This document shows positions 41,232-52,175 of a stretch of 64,000 nucleotides of DNA, one piece after another. This DNA is from Kitasatospora terrestris (GTDB lineage Bacteria > Actinomycetota > Actinomycetes > Streptomycetales > Streptomycetaceae). The notes under the pieces are model-generated. The model saw only the letters and a program-made list of their open reading frames with translations. It ran no database searches and was not told the DNA's origin. Each line of letters begins with the position of its first letter. Positions within the stretch are counted from its first letter, which is position 1. The DNA is taken from assembly GCF_039542905.1 (NCBI RefSeq), contig NZ_BAABIS010000001.1, positions 7,564,001 through 7,628,000 on the forward strand. The letters run 5' to 3'. Both the position numbers and the translations under genes were made by a program.

Positions 41232-41258
41232 CGTTCTAGACGTGGAAGCGGAGTACCG

Positions 41259-43478
<2,220 letters not shown>

Positions 43479-43496
43479 CACCCGGGCGACCGACGC

Positions 43497-43528
43497 GAAG
43501 GCCCCGCAGCCCCGGCTGCGGGGCCTTC
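43497..43528 (+). terminator. icd terminator
   Basis: A perfect 15-bp stem (43497-43511 and 43514-43528) with a 2-nt centre, 18 bp after the icd stop, flanked by AAGG/CCTT so that the minus strand also ends in a short T-rich tail. Confidence 0.85.
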
Positions 43529-43533
43529 CGCCC

Positions 43534-43559
43534 GTCCGGGCACCCGCGGGTGCCCGGAC
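43534..43559. terminator. Second hairpin in the icd/NAT convergent gap
   Basis: A 12-bp stem (43534-43545 and 43548-43559) sits seven bases from the stop of the convergent acetyltransferase gene and could serve that transcript. Two back-to-back hairpins fill the gap. Confidence 0.6.
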
Positions 43560-43565
43560 CGCCGG

Positions 43566-44366
43566 TCACGGCGCCGGGGCGGGCTGCGCGGCGGGGTCGG
43601 CGGGGAGGCGGTCGAGGGTGATGCCGAAGTGGTCGCGGTAGGCGGCGAGGGCTTCGGGGCCGGTGAGGCGGTGGACCTCGCGGGCGCCGTCCGGGGCGGT
43701 GCGGATCAGGCGCAGGCCGCTCAGGGTGGTCCGGCCGCCGTCCGGGGTGAGCAGGGAACAGGTGGTGGAGCGGGTGAAGTGCGACGCCGGCGAGGTCGCC
43801 TGCCACCAGCAGGTGGGGGCGAAGTCGGCGAGCTCGTACGGGCGCTGGTCGAGGCGGTACTGGGGCTCGCCGCCGAGGGCGACGTCCAGGTCGGGGCCGT
43901 GCCCGGTGACGGTGAACCCACCGGCCGGGTCGTGCTGGACGCCGCGTTCGTCGAGGCGCAGCGGGCGGGTGCTGAAGCGGCCGAAGCCGACGTCGACCAG
44001 CCACGGCTCGTCGAGGTCGACCCGCAGGGCGAGATGGTCGAAGGGCGGGCCGAGCCGGCCGTCGCCGAACACCCGGGCACCGAGCAGGGACACCCGGTAG
44101 CCGAGTGCGCGCAGCAACTCGGCGAAAGCGCCGTTGAGTTCGTAGCAGAAACCGCCGCGGCGGCGGTCCAGCAGCTTGCCGAGCAGCGCGTCCCGGTCGA
44201 GGTCGATCGGCTCGCCGAGGTGGATGGCGAGGTTCTCGAAGGGGACGCTGGTCAGGTGGGCGTGCTGGAGCCGGGCGAGGGCGTCCGCGTCGGCCCGCGC
44301 GGGGCGGGCCGCGCCGATCCGCCGCAGGTAGGCGTCGACCCGGTCCGGGCCGAGGGGGCTGTCCAC
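43566..44366 (-). CDS. Arylamine N-acetyltransferase
   Basis: 266 residues from the GTG at 44366; a GTG at 44390 overlapping the kinase stop (GTGA) would add 8 residues and give tight coupling. NAT motifs are complete: RVDAYLRRIG, HLTSVPFENLAIHLG, RRGGFCYELNGAFAELL (catalytic Cys), PPFDHLALRV (His) and WLVDVGFG (Asp). The enzyme moves acetyl groups from acetyl-CoA to arylamines, or forms amide bonds in some secondary metabolites. It is downstream of, and probably co-translated with, a transmembrane Ser/Thr kinase, an unusual pairing. Confidence 0.92.
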   Translation of the reverse strand: MDSPLGPDRVDAYLRRIGAARPARADADALARLQHAHLTSVPFENLAIHLGEPIDLDRDALLGKLLDRRRGGFCYELNGAFAELLRALGYRVSLLGARVFGDGRLGPPFDHLALRVDLDEPWLVDVGFGRFSTRPLRLDERGVQHDPAGGFTVTGHGPDLDVALGGEPQYRLDQRPYELADFAPTCWWQATSPASHFTRSTTCSLLTPDGGRTTLSGLRLIRTAPDGAREVHRLTGPEALAAYRDHFGITLDRLPADPAAQPAPAP

Positions 44367-44386
44367 CCCGCCAACCCTAGCGGCGG

Positions 44387-45961
44387 TCACTGCTGGCGGG
44401 AGAGCTGGACGTCGACGAACCCGTCCTGCCGGGCGATCAGGTGGCCGTCCTCGGTGAGGGTGAAGACGATCTTCAGGGCCACGTCGCCGGCGCAGCTCGC
44501 GCTGACCGAGGTGGTGGTCTCCAGGACGGTGACCGTGTTGCCGCTCACCGAGGCGAGCTCGTCCACGGCGGCGCAGGGGACGCCGGTGGACTCCCAGGTG
44601 GTGGAGGCGCGGCCGACGTTGGCGCCCGGGTTGCCGGGGGAGAACTGGATCCGGTACTTGCCCTGGTTGTCCCGGTCGACCTGGTGGACGTCGCCCTGCC
44701 AGACGCCCAGGAAGGCGGCCGGCACCAGGCTGGTGGGGGAGGGGCTGGGTGAGGGCGAGGGGCTGGGGGACGGTGAGGGCGACGGGCTGGGGGAGGCGGG
44801 CGGCACGGCGGCCGTGCGCCCGCCGTCGCCCGCGGTGCCGGTGTCGCGGGTGAGCCAGAGCGTGACCCCGCCGGCGGTCGCGGCCACCGCCGCGGCCGCG
44901 GCGAGGACGATCGGCAGGGCCCGGCGCCCGGACGGCCCGTGCGGCGCGGTCGGCGCGCCGAGCACCACCGGCTGCTCGCCCGGCGGCTGTTCGACGGCGG
45001 CCGCGCCGTCGGTGACGGTCGGCGGGTGGGCCGGGACGGCGTCGGCGGGCGCCGGTTCGGTGTCCAGGGCGAGGAGCTCGACGGCGAGGCGGCCGACCGA
45101 CTCGGAGACGGCCGACGGCAGCCAGCCGCGCTGGCCGAGCCGGACGGTGCCCGGGCCGGCGGTGGTCAGGCGGCGGCGCAGCTCGGCCGGGACGGGCCGG
45201 TCGTCCGGGTCCTTGGCGAGGCAGTCGAGGATGACCGCGCGCAGCTCCCCGTCGAGCCCGGAGAGGTCCGGGGCCTCGTGCAGGACCCGGTAGAGCAGGA
45301 CGGCGGCGCTGACGCCCTCGCCGAACGGGGCGATGCCGGTCGCGGCGTACGCGAGGGCGGCGCCGAGCGAGAAGACGTCGCCGGGCGGCCCGGCGGGGCG
45401 GCCGCCCGCCTGCTCGGGGGACATGTAGCCGGGCGAGCCGACCACGTACCCGGAGCGGGTCAGGGCGGTGGCCGCGTCGAGCGCGCGGGCGATGCCGAAG
45501 TCGATCAGGCGCGGCCCGTCGAGGGCGAGCAGGATGTTGGACGGCTTGATGTCCCGGTGGACCAGGCCGGTGCCGTGGACGTGCTCCAGGGTCTCGGCCA
45601 GGCCCGCGCCGAGCGCCCGGACCACGGCGGGCGGCAGCGGGCCGAACTCGCGGACCGCCTCGCCCAGCGGGGGCCCGGCGACGTACCCGGTCGCCACCCA
45701 GGGGTGCTCGCCCTCGGTGTCGGCGTCCAGCACCGGCGCCGTCCACTGCCCGCCGACCCGGCGGGCGGCCTCGACCTCCTGCCGGAACCGGCTGCGGAAC
45801 TCCCGGTCGGCCGCGTACTCGCCGCGGACCAGCTTCACCGCGACGGTGCGCCCGCCCGGACTGCGGCCCAGGTAGACCTCGCCCATGCCGCCCGCGCCCA
45901 GCCGCCGCAGCAGCCGGTACTCGCCGACCCGGCGAGGGTCGCCCGGCTCCAGTGCCTCCAT
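44387..45961 (-). CDS. Transmembrane Ser/Thr protein kinase (PknB-like) with C-terminal sensor domain
   Basis: 524 residues. The kinase domain (about 15-265) has GAGGMGEVY (22-30), catalytic Lys43, HRDIKPSN (135-142), DFG (154-156) and GSPGYMSPEQ. A juxtamembrane linker leads to one transmembrane helix (about 348-370). Outside follow a Ser-Pro repeat linker (about 390-410) and a beta-rich domain (about 415-524) with FLGVWQGDVHQVDRDNQGKYRIQF, similar in layout to lipocalin- or META-like sensor folds. It lacks PASTA repeats. The external domain probably senses a ligand. NAT is encoded immediately downstream. Confidence 0.93.
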   Translation of the reverse strand: MEALEPGDPRRVGEYRLLRRLGAGGMGEVYLGRSPGGRTVAVKLVRGEYAADREFRSRFRQEVEAARRVGGQWTAPVLDADTEGEHPWVATGYVAGPPLGEAVREFGPLPPAVVRALGAGLAETLEHVHGTGLVHRDIKPSNILLALDGPRLIDFGIARALDAATALTRSGYVVGSPGYMSPEQAGGRPAGPPGDVFSLGAALAYAATGIAPFGEGVSAAVLLYRVLHEAPDLSGLDGELRAVILDCLAKDPDDRPVPAELRRRLTTAGPGTVRLGQRGWLPSAVSESVGRLAVELLALDTEPAPADAVPAHPPTVTDGAAAVEQPPGEQPVVLGAPTAPHGPSGRRALPIVLAAAAAVAATAGGVTLWLTRDTGTAGDGGRTAAVPPASPSPSPSPSPSPSPSPSPSPTSLVPAAFLGVWQGDVHQVDRDNQGKYRIQFSPGNPGANVGRASTTWESTGVPCAAVDELASVSGNTVTVLETTTSVSASCAGDVALKIVFTLTEDGHLIARQDGFVDVQLSRQQ

Positions 45962-46035
45962 GCCCCCACACCCCCCACTCCGACCTGTCCCCTCGCACCG
46001 AGACGGTACCGGTAGCCGGGGACAGCGGTGCGGCC

Positions 46036-46065
46036 TGGTCAGATGACTAAGCGCTTGCTTATGAT
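46036..46065 (+). promoter_or_regulatory. Promoter with overlapping TetR-type palindrome upstream of the MDR oxidoreductase
   Basis: TAAGC-GCTT-GCTTA (46048-46061) is an interrupted palindrome of the type bound by TetR repressors. It ends in the -10 hexamer TATGAT (46060-46065); TGGTCA (46036-46041) is a weak -35 with an 18-bp spacer. A bound repressor would block the promoter. The TetR gene at 47133-47762 is the obvious candidate. Confidence 0.6.
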
Positions 46066-46111
46066 GCTCGGGCTCAGGGCTGCCACCCCTCGTCGACGTC
46101 AGGAGACCTCC

Positions 46112-47119
46112 ATGCCGGGCACCAACCGCCAGATCCGCCTCGCCGCCCGCCCGGTCGGGGAGGTCAAGTCCGAGGACTGGAGCCTCGCCGAGGAGCCCGT
46201 GCGGGAGCCGGGCGAGGGCGAGTTCGCCGGGCGCACCCGCTACGTCTCGCTCGACCCGGCGATGCGCGGCTGGCTGGACGACCGGCCCTCCTACCTGCCG
46301 CCGGTCGGCCTCGGCGAGGTGATGCGGGCCGGCTCGGTGATCGAGGTGACCGCGTCGCGGCACCCCGGGTACCAGCCCGGCGACTTCGTGGTCGGCACCT
46401 TCGGCGTCCAGGAGCACGCCGTCTCCGACGGCCGGGGCACGCTCAAGGTCGACCCGGCCCTCGCCCCGCTCTCCACCTACCTCGGCGCGCTCGGCATGCC
46501 CGGCATGACCGCGTACTTCGGCCTGCTGGACGTCGGCGCGCTCCAGGAGGGCGAGACCGTCGTGGTCTCCGGCGCCGCCGGCGCGGTCGGCACCATCGTC
46601 GGGCAGATCGCCAAGGTGAAGGGCTGCCGGGTGGTCGGGATCGCCGGCGGCGCCGACAAGTGCGCGATGCTCACCGAGGAGCTGGGCTTCGACGCGGCGA
46701 TCGACTACCGCTCCGAGGACGTCCGCAAGGCGCTGCGCGAGCACGCCCCCGACGGGATCGACGTCTACTTCGACAACGTCGGCGGCGACATCCTCGACGC
46801 CGCGCTCACCCGGCTCGCGATGCGCGCCCGGGTGGTGGTCTGCGGCGCGATCAGCCAGTACAACAGCGAGTCCGGCGTGCAGGGCCCGTCCAACTACCTG
46901 AGCCTGCTGGTGCGCCGGGCCCGGATGGAGGGCTTCGTGGTCTTCGACTACGCCAAGCGCTACGGCGAGGCCGCGCTGGAGCTGGCCGGCTGGATCGGCG
47001 AGGGCCGGATCAAGGTCAAGGAGCACGTCGTCCGCGGCGGGGTCGAGGACTTCCCCGCCACCCTGCAGATGCTCTTCCGCGGCGAGAACACCGGCAAGCT
47101 GGTGCTCGAACTCCAGTAG
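46112..47119 (+). CDS. NADP-dependent MDR family oxidoreductase (CurA/leukotriene B4 dehydrogenase-like)
   Basis: 335 residues from the ATG at 46112 (AGGAGACC upstream). The Zn-independent MDR pattern is clear: FAGRTRYVSLDPAMRGWLDDRPSY at the N-terminus, LGMPGMTAYFGLLDVG, and the Rossmann motif VVVSGAAGAVGTIVGQIAKVKG, then YFDNVGGDILDAAL. Such enzymes reduce alkenal/one double bonds with NADPH, a detoxifying role. The downstream TetR gene is convergent. Expression is probably relieved by electrophilic or xenobiotic ligands of that repressor, as inference. Confidence 0.9.
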   Translation: MPGTNRQIRLAARPVGEVKSEDWSLAEEPVREPGEGEFAGRTRYVSLDPAMRGWLDDRPSYLPPVGLGEVMRAGSVIEVTASRHPGYQPGDFVVGTFGVQEHAVSDGRGTLKVDPALAPLSTYLGALGMPGMTAYFGLLDVGALQEGETVVVSGAAGAVGTIVGQIAKVKGCRVVGIAGGADKCAMLTEELGFDAAIDYRSEDVRKALREHAPDGIDVYFDNVGGDILDAALTRLAMRARVVVCGAISQYNSESGVQGPSNYLSLLVRRARMEGFVVFDYAKRYGEAALELAGWIGEGRIKVKEHVVRGGVEDFPATLQMLFRGENTGKLVLELQ

Positions 47120-47132
47120 GGCCGGCACGCGC

Positions 47133-47762
47133 CTACCCGGGGCGGGAGGCGCCCCTCAGCAGTGCGGTGAGCTCGGCGACCACCTCGTCGAGGGTGGCGG
47201 TGACGCGGCCCGCCGTCCAGTCGTGGAGCAGGCCGTTGACGGCGCCGATGAAGGCGGTGGCGGCGATCCGGTAGTCGCGGGTCGCCGCCTCGCCGCGTTC
47301 GGCGGCGGCGTCCGCCTCGGCGGTGAGCAGGGCCACCCAGCGGGCCCGGCGGTCCAGCCGCTGGGTCTCCAGCGCCTCGCTCACGCCGACGATCTCGACG
47401 AACGCGATGCGCAGCCGCCGCGGGTCCTCGGTGGCCGCCGTGACGTACGCGCGCAGGACCGCGGCGATCCGCTGCTCGAACGGCAGCCCGGCGACCGCCG
47501 GCAGGGCGTTCAGGACGGCCTGCTCGGCGAGGTCGTTGACCCGCAGGTGCAGCCGGGCGAGGACGTCCTCCAGGTTGCGGAACTCCTCGTAGAACTGGCG
47601 GGTCGACAGGCCGGCCGCCTCGCACAGGCCCGCCACCGACGCCGCCCGGTAGCCGGGCCGGCTGCCGAACTGGTCGAGCGCCGCCGCGAGGAAGCGCTCG
47701 CGCCGCTCCGCCCGGCGCGCCTCGGCCGTCCGCCCGCCGTACTGCCTGTCCGGTCGCGCCAC
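47133..47762 (-). CDS. TetR family transcriptional regulator
   Basis: 209 residues. The N-terminal helix-turn-helix (RRERFLAAALDQFGSRPGYRAASVAGLCEAAGLSTRQFYEEFRNLEDVL) is standard TetR. The C-terminal ligand-binding region is alpha-helical with no distinct motif. It is convergent with the MDR oxidoreductase and divergent from the beta-propeller gene, so it may control either. The palindrome at 46048-46061 is the strongest candidate operator. Confidence 0.92.
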   Translation of the reverse strand: MARPDRQYGGRTAEARRAERRERFLAAALDQFGSRPGYRAASVAGLCEAAGLSTRQFYEEFRNLEDVLARLHLRVNDLAEQAVLNALPAVAGLPFEQRIAAVLRAYVTAATEDPRRLRIAFVEIVGVSEALETQRLDRRARWVALLTAEADAAAERGEAATRDYRIAATAFIGAVNGLLHDWTAGRVTATLDEVVAELTALLRGASRPG

Positions 47763-47814
47763 GTGCTGTCCCCGCTCCTCGTGTGCCGTCGGTGAATTGT
47801 GGCGGACCGGGGTC

Positions 47815-47844
47815 TTGCCAGCGGACGGGGCCGGTCCCTACCGT
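47815..47844 (+). promoter_or_regulatory. Promoter of the beta-propeller gene, TTGCCA / 18 bp / TACCGT
   Basis: TTGCCA at 47815-47820 and TACCGT at 47839-47844 are well spaced for a streptomycete vegetative promoter, about 65 bp before the ATG at 47909. Confidence 0.5.
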
Positions 47845-47908
47845 CGAGTAGCGCCAAATCTGACTACCGTTCGTTTCAGAATTCGTGCTCGCTGCCGAGG
47901 AGTTGGCG

Positions 47909-49162
47909 ATGGCCCTTTCCCGCTCTCTGCGCCTCCGGGCGGTGTGCGGCCTGGCCGCCGCCCTGACGCTCGCCCCGCTCACCGCCGCCCCCACGGCCGT
48001 CGCCGCACCCGCGGACCTCCGCGAGGTGATGTTCGTCGGCAACAACTGGGACGGCACCGCCGACGTGATCCGCTCCGGCGGCGACCTCGCCCGGATCGGC
48101 CGGATCGACGTCGTCCCCGACCGCGACCAGCGGCTCACCGAGATCTACCTCAACCCGGTCAAGCTCGCGTACTTCCTCGGCGTCCGGCTCGGCCCCGGCG
48201 AGGGCCACGACCAGTTCGTCGACGACATGTACTCCACGCCCGACGGCACCGCCGTGGTCGTCTCCCGCCCCAGCTTCGCCGACGTGGTCTCCGTCGACAT
48301 CGCCACCGGGCGGATCAACTGGCGCTTCCCGGTCGCCGGTTACCGCGCCGACCACATGGCGCTCTCGCCCGACGGCACGCGCGTCGCGGTCTCCGCCTCC
48401 ACCGCCAACACCGTGCACGTCCTCGACGTGCGCACCGGACGGCAGCTCGGCTCGTTCGCCACCGGCGACAAGCCGCACGAGAACCTCTTCACCGACGGCG
48501 GCCACCAGCTGTGGAACATGTCCATCGGCGAGGTCACCACCGCGCTCGACGCCCCCTGGCTCGACTGGACCAAGGGCGACCGGCACATCACCGTCGTCGA
48601 CGCCGACACCTACGCGCCGATCCGCACCGTCGACATGCGCGAGCGCCTCGACGCCTTCGGCCGCTCCGACCTCTCCGACGCCGTCCGCCCCGCCGCGTTC
48701 AGCCCCGACGGGCGGCAGCTCTACTTCCAGGTCTCCTTCTTCAACGGCCTGGTCGAGTACGACGTCGCCGCCGACCGGATCACCCGGGTCAAGACCCTGC
48801 CCAAGAACCCCGCCACCAGCGAGGACCGCACCACCTGGGTCAACGACTCCCGCCACCACGGCCTCTCCACGAGCCCCGACGGCAGCAAGCTGTGCGTCGC
48901 CGGCACCATGGACGACTACGCGACCGTCGTCGACCGCGCCACCCTCACCGAGGGCCCGCTCGTCCCCGCCCAGAAGCCCTACTGGGCCACCGTCAGCGGC
49001 GACGGCAAGTCCTGCGTCATCTCCGAGAGCGGCGCCGACCGGGTCACCGCCATCGACTTCGCCACCGGGCAGCCGACCGCGAGCGTCGCCGTCGGCGACC
49101 ACCCGCAGCGCGTCCGGCTCGGCCACGTCCCGGCGGGTTGGACCGGCCCGGCCGCACGGTGA
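47909..49162 (+). CDS. Secreted YVTN/NHL-type beta-propeller protein
   Basis: 417 residues from the ATG at 47909 (GAGGAG upstream). A signal peptide (LRAVCGLAAALTLAPLTAAPTAVAAP) precedes repeated blades with patterns such as DHMALSPDGTRVAVS, NTVHVLDVRTGRQLGSF, RPAAFSPDGRQLYFQ and HGLSTSPDGSKLCVAG. Six or seven blades are expected. YVTN propellers occur in surface layer and surface-bound binding proteins and act in protein or ligand interactions. No catalytic residues are evident. It is divergent from tetR. Confidence 0.82.
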   Translation: MALSRSLRLRAVCGLAAALTLAPLTAAPTAVAAPADLREVMFVGNNWDGTADVIRSGGDLARIGRIDVVPDRDQRLTEIYLNPVKLAYFLGVRLGPGEGHDQFVDDMYSTPDGTAVVVSRPSFADVVSVDIATGRINWRFPVAGYRADHMALSPDGTRVAVSASTANTVHVLDVRTGRQLGSFATGDKPHENLFTDGGHQLWNMSIGEVTTALDAPWLDWTKGDRHITVVDADTYAPIRTVDMRERLDAFGRSDLSDAVRPAAFSPDGRQLYFQVSFFNGLVEYDVAADRITRVKTLPKNPATSEDRTTWVNDSRHHGLSTSPDGSKLCVAGTMDDYATVVDRATLTEGPLVPAQKPYWATVSGDGKSCVISESGADRVTAIDFATGQPTASVAVGDHPQRVRLGHVPAGWTGPAAR

Positions 49163-49172
49163 TCCGCGAGGT

Positions 49173-49188
49173 TGAGTAGCCGTACTCA
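49173..49188 (+). promoter_or_regulatory. TGAGTA-GCCG-TACTCA palindrome at the front of the large membrane protein gene
   Basis: Six-base perfect arms with a 4-nt centre. The last A is the first base of an ATG (49188), so the site overlaps one candidate start and lies 35 bp upstream of the preferred ATG at 49224. It could be an operator overlapping the transcription start. Confidence 0.5.
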
Positions 49189-49223
49189 TGTACGGCGGCC
49201 GCCTGGACCGCCACACTCTCGGC

Positions 49224-52127
49224 ATGACCAGCCCCGTGCCGCTCTGCCCCGACTGCCGCACCGCCCTCGGCCCCGGCGCACACACCGCCTGCCCGCACTG
49301 CCGCCTGCCGCTCACCGGCCCCGACGCCGGAGCACTCTGGCAGATCGAGGTCGCGCTCGGCATGGTCGAGCAGCAGCGCGCCGCGCTGCTCGCCCAGCGG
49401 GAAGGACTGCTGGCCCGGCTGCGGGCCCTGCGGGACCGCCCCGCGGGCGCGGCGTGGGGCGGAGCTCCGGCCGGTGCGGGGTGGGCGGCCGGCCCGGGTG
49501 GTGCCGGTGGGCCGGTAGGTCCGGGGTGGGCCGCCGGTGCCGGTCAGCAGGCCGGCGACGGCCGGGCGGAGGTGTCGGGGCGGTCGGCCCAGACCGTGCT
49601 GCTCGTCCTCGGCGGCCTGCTGGTCAGCGTCGCCGCCCTGGTCTTCACCGTGGTCAGCTGGGGCTACCTCGGGATCGGCGGGCGCGCGGCCGTGCTGCTC
49701 GCGCTCACCGCGCTCGCGCTCGCCGTCCCGAGGCCGCTCCTGCGGCGCGGCCTCACCGCCACCGCCGAGGCGGCCGCAGGCATCGGCCTCGGCCTCGTCC
49801 TGCTCGACGGGTACGCGGCCCGCGCCGCCGGCCTGGCCGGGCTCGACGGCGGCGACGGCGCGGCCTACTGGGCGGTCGTCACCGGCGTCGTCGCGGCGGG
49901 CGCACTCGGGTACGGACGGGCGCTGAGCCTGCGCTTCCCATTGGTGGTCGGCTTCCTGATGACGCGGATCCCCGTCCTGCTCGCGCTCGTCGCGGCGGAG
50001 GTGGTGGCCGTGCAGGCGTACGCGGCGGCGATGGTCGGTGCGACCGCGGTCGACGTGCTCCTGCTCGGCGTCGCCCGCCGGACCGCGCGGCCGGCGCGAC
50101 CGGCCCCGGCGGCCGTCGCTCCGGCGGAGGCCGGCACGCCGGCGGGCGACGGACCGACCGGCGGCGGCGCGGGGCTGCCGGGTGCTGCGGCCAGTACTAC
50201 AACCAGTTCTTCGAACGGTGCGAGTGCCGGTGGGGCGCAGGCGTCCGCGGGCGCCGCGCCGTCGGCGGCGGGCACGGGCCTGCCGGGCGGTGCCGCCGGG
50301 GCGTGGCCGACGGGTGCCTTCCCGGGCGGGCCCGGCGGGGCGTGGCCGGTGGCGGGCGCGGTGGGTCTGCGGCCGGTGCGGGACGGCCGGGCCGTGCTGT
50401 GGCAGTGCGTGGCGGGGTTCGCCGCGCTGTGGGCGGCGGCCGGCGGGCTGCTCGCCGGGGCCGGCTCCGCGGCGGCGGGCGGTGCGGGGGAGGCCGCGTG
50501 GGCGGTGCTGCCGCTCGGCGGGCTGGCGCTGCTCGGGCTGGTGCTCGCCGGGCAGGCCGCGCTGCCGTCGTCGGTCCGGCCGCTCCCGGCCGCCGCGGCC
50601 GGGGCCGCCCTGGTCGTCGCCCTCGGCGGCGTCCTGCGGCACCTGGCGGGCACGGACTGGACGGCCGTCGCGTACGAGGCGCCGGCGCTGCTGCTGCTCG
50701 CCGCCGTGAGCGTCCTGCGCCGCACGCCGGTCGGCGCACGACGGGCCAAGACCGCCCTCGGGCTGGCCGCGGCGGGCGGCGGTGCGGTGCTGCTGACCAC
50801 GCTCGCGGCCGTTCCCGCGCTGCTCCGGGCGATCACGGAACCCGTGGCGCACGCCGACGCGGCCTGGGCCGGTGCCCCCTCGCCCGGCTGGACGTGGGAG
50901 CTGGGCGCCGCGCCGCTGGTCGGACTGGCGCTGTGCGCCGGCGCGGTGGTGCTCGCGCACGGACTGCGGCCCCTCGGCACCGAGGCGGCGGCGTCCGCGA
51001 TCGGCGTGGTGACGGTGGCGCTGCTGCCGGTGGCGGCCGGCGCGACGTACGGCGTCGCGGTCGCGGTGCCCCTGGTGCTCGGGGTGCTCGCCACCGCGGC
51101 GCTGGTGCTGCGCGGCGCCCGGCCGGGCGTCCTCGCGGCGCTGTGCGGCGGGCTCGCGCCGGCACTGCTGTGGGCGTCGGCGGACCGGTCGGCGACGGTC
51201 GTGGTGCTCGGGGTGTGCGTGCTGCTGGCAGCGCTGCTCGCGTGGCGCGGCGCGACGGTGGCGTCCGCGGCGGGCGCGGCCGGTGTGCTGCTGCTCGGCG
51301 GTGAGGCGGCCGCGGTCGGCACGGTCGGCGGCCTGTCGGCGTCCGGCGTGGTGCTCGCCGTCCTGGCGGTGGCGGTCCTGTCCGCGCCGCTCGCCGCCGT
51401 GCTGCGGACGGAGGCGGCGCCCTCGCAGCCCGGGGCGGCGGAGCCGGCGGTGTCCGGGCGGGCGGCCGGGGCGCTGTCCCTCGCGGTGGAGTTCGCCGGG
51501 TACGCGCTGGCGGCGGTGGCGCTGCCGCTGCTCCTGAGCCGCCCGGGGGTGCTGGCGTTCGCGCTGGCGGTGAGCGGTGTGACGGCGCTCGGCGTGGCGC
51601 TGCGGGCCGACCGGCGGGTGCCGGCGGCCGTGGCGGCGGGGGCGCTGCTGACCTGCTCCTCCTGGGTGCGGCTCGCCCTCTGGGACGTCCGGACGCCGGA
51701 GGCGTACACGCTCCCGCTCGCGGTCGTCGCCCTCGCGATCGGCCACCGGCGGCACCGGCAGGACCCGGGCGCGGCGTCCTGGTCGACGTACGGCCCCGGC
51801 CTGTCGCTCGCGTTCCTGCCGAGCGTGCTCGCGCTCTGGTCGGACGGGCACTGGGTGCGGCCGCTGCTGCTCGGCGTGGGCGCGCTCGCCGTCACGGTGG
51901 CCGGCGTCCGGCTGCGGCTCCAGGCGCCGCTGCTGCTGGGTGCCGCGACCGCCCTGCTCACGGCCGGGCACGAGCTCGCGCCGACGGTCGTCCAGGCTCT
52001 CGGCCTGCTGCCGCGCTGGGTGCCGCTCGCCTTCGCCGGCCTCCTGCTGCTGGCCCTCGGCGCCCGCTACGAGCAGCGCCTGCACGACGCCCGCCGCCTG
52101 CGGGAGTCCCTCCGCACCCTGCGCTGA
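49224..52127 (+). CDS. Very large polytopic membrane protein with N-terminal zinc ribbon (SCO7613-like)
   Basis: 967 residues from the ATG at 49224; an ATG at 49188 would add 12. The N-terminus holds two CxxC pairs (LCPDCRTALGPGAHTACPHCRLPL) that form a probable zinc ribbon. A coiled helix follows (about 35-75), then a Gly/Ala/Pro linker. From about residue 120 to 955 there are some 25-30 hydrophobic helices, interrupted near 295-375 by a low-complexity G/A/S/P stretch. This matches actinobacterial SCO7613-type proteins, whose function is unknown. There are no enzyme motifs. The frame is supported by composition, but the exact start is uncertain. Confidence 0.75.
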   Translation: MTSPVPLCPDCRTALGPGAHTACPHCRLPLTGPDAGALWQIEVALGMVEQQRAALLAQREGLLARLRALRDRPAGAAWGGAPAGAGWAAGPGGAGGPVGPGWAAGAGQQAGDGRAEVSGRSAQTVLLVLGGLLVSVAALVFTVVSWGYLGIGGRAAVLLALTALALAVPRPLLRRGLTATAEAAAGIGLGLVLLDGYAARAAGLAGLDGGDGAAYWAVVTGVVAAGALGYGRALSLRFPLVVGFLMTRIPVLLALVAAEVVAVQAYAAAMVGATAVDVLLLGVARRTARPARPAPAAVAPAEAGTPAGDGPTGGGAGLPGAAASTTTSSSNGASAGGAQASAGAAPSAAGTGLPGGAAGAWPTGAFPGGPGGAWPVAGAVGLRPVRDGRAVLWQCVAGFAALWAAAGGLLAGAGSAAAGGAGEAAWAVLPLGGLALLGLVLAGQAALPSSVRPLPAAAAGAALVVALGGVLRHLAGTDWTAVAYEAPALLLLAAVSVLRRTPVGARRAKTALGLAAAGGGAVLLTTLAAVPALLRAITEPVAHADAAWAGAPSPGWTWELGAAPLVGLALCAGAVVLAHGLRPLGTEAAASAIGVVTVALLPVAAGATYGVAVAVPLVLGVLATAALVLRGARPGVLAALCGGLAPALLWASADRSATVVVLGVCVLLAALLAWRGATVASAAGAAGVLLLGGEAAAVGTVGGLSASGVVLAVLAVAVLSAPLAAVLRTEAAPSQPGAAEPAVSGRAAGALSLAVEFAGYALAAVALPLLLSRPGVLAFALAVSGVTALGVALRADRRVPAAVAAGALLTCSSWVRLALWDVRTPEAYTLPLAVVALAIGHRRHRQDPGAASWSTYGPGLSLAFLPSVLALWSDGHWVRPLLLGVGALAVTVAGVRLRLQAPLLLGAATALLTAGHELAPTVVQALGLLPRWVPLAFAGLLLLALGARYEQRLHDARRLRESLRTLR

Positions 52128-52175
52128 CCGTGGCGCGGAGCGAGGAGCGGGCGCCGTGCCCCGGGCCGGGGCGGC

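Noticed and set aside
44740..44800. Serine-proline codon repeat in the kinase gene as a DNA repeat element
   Set aside because: It is a coding linker of the extracellular part, in frame and without boundaries outside the gene.
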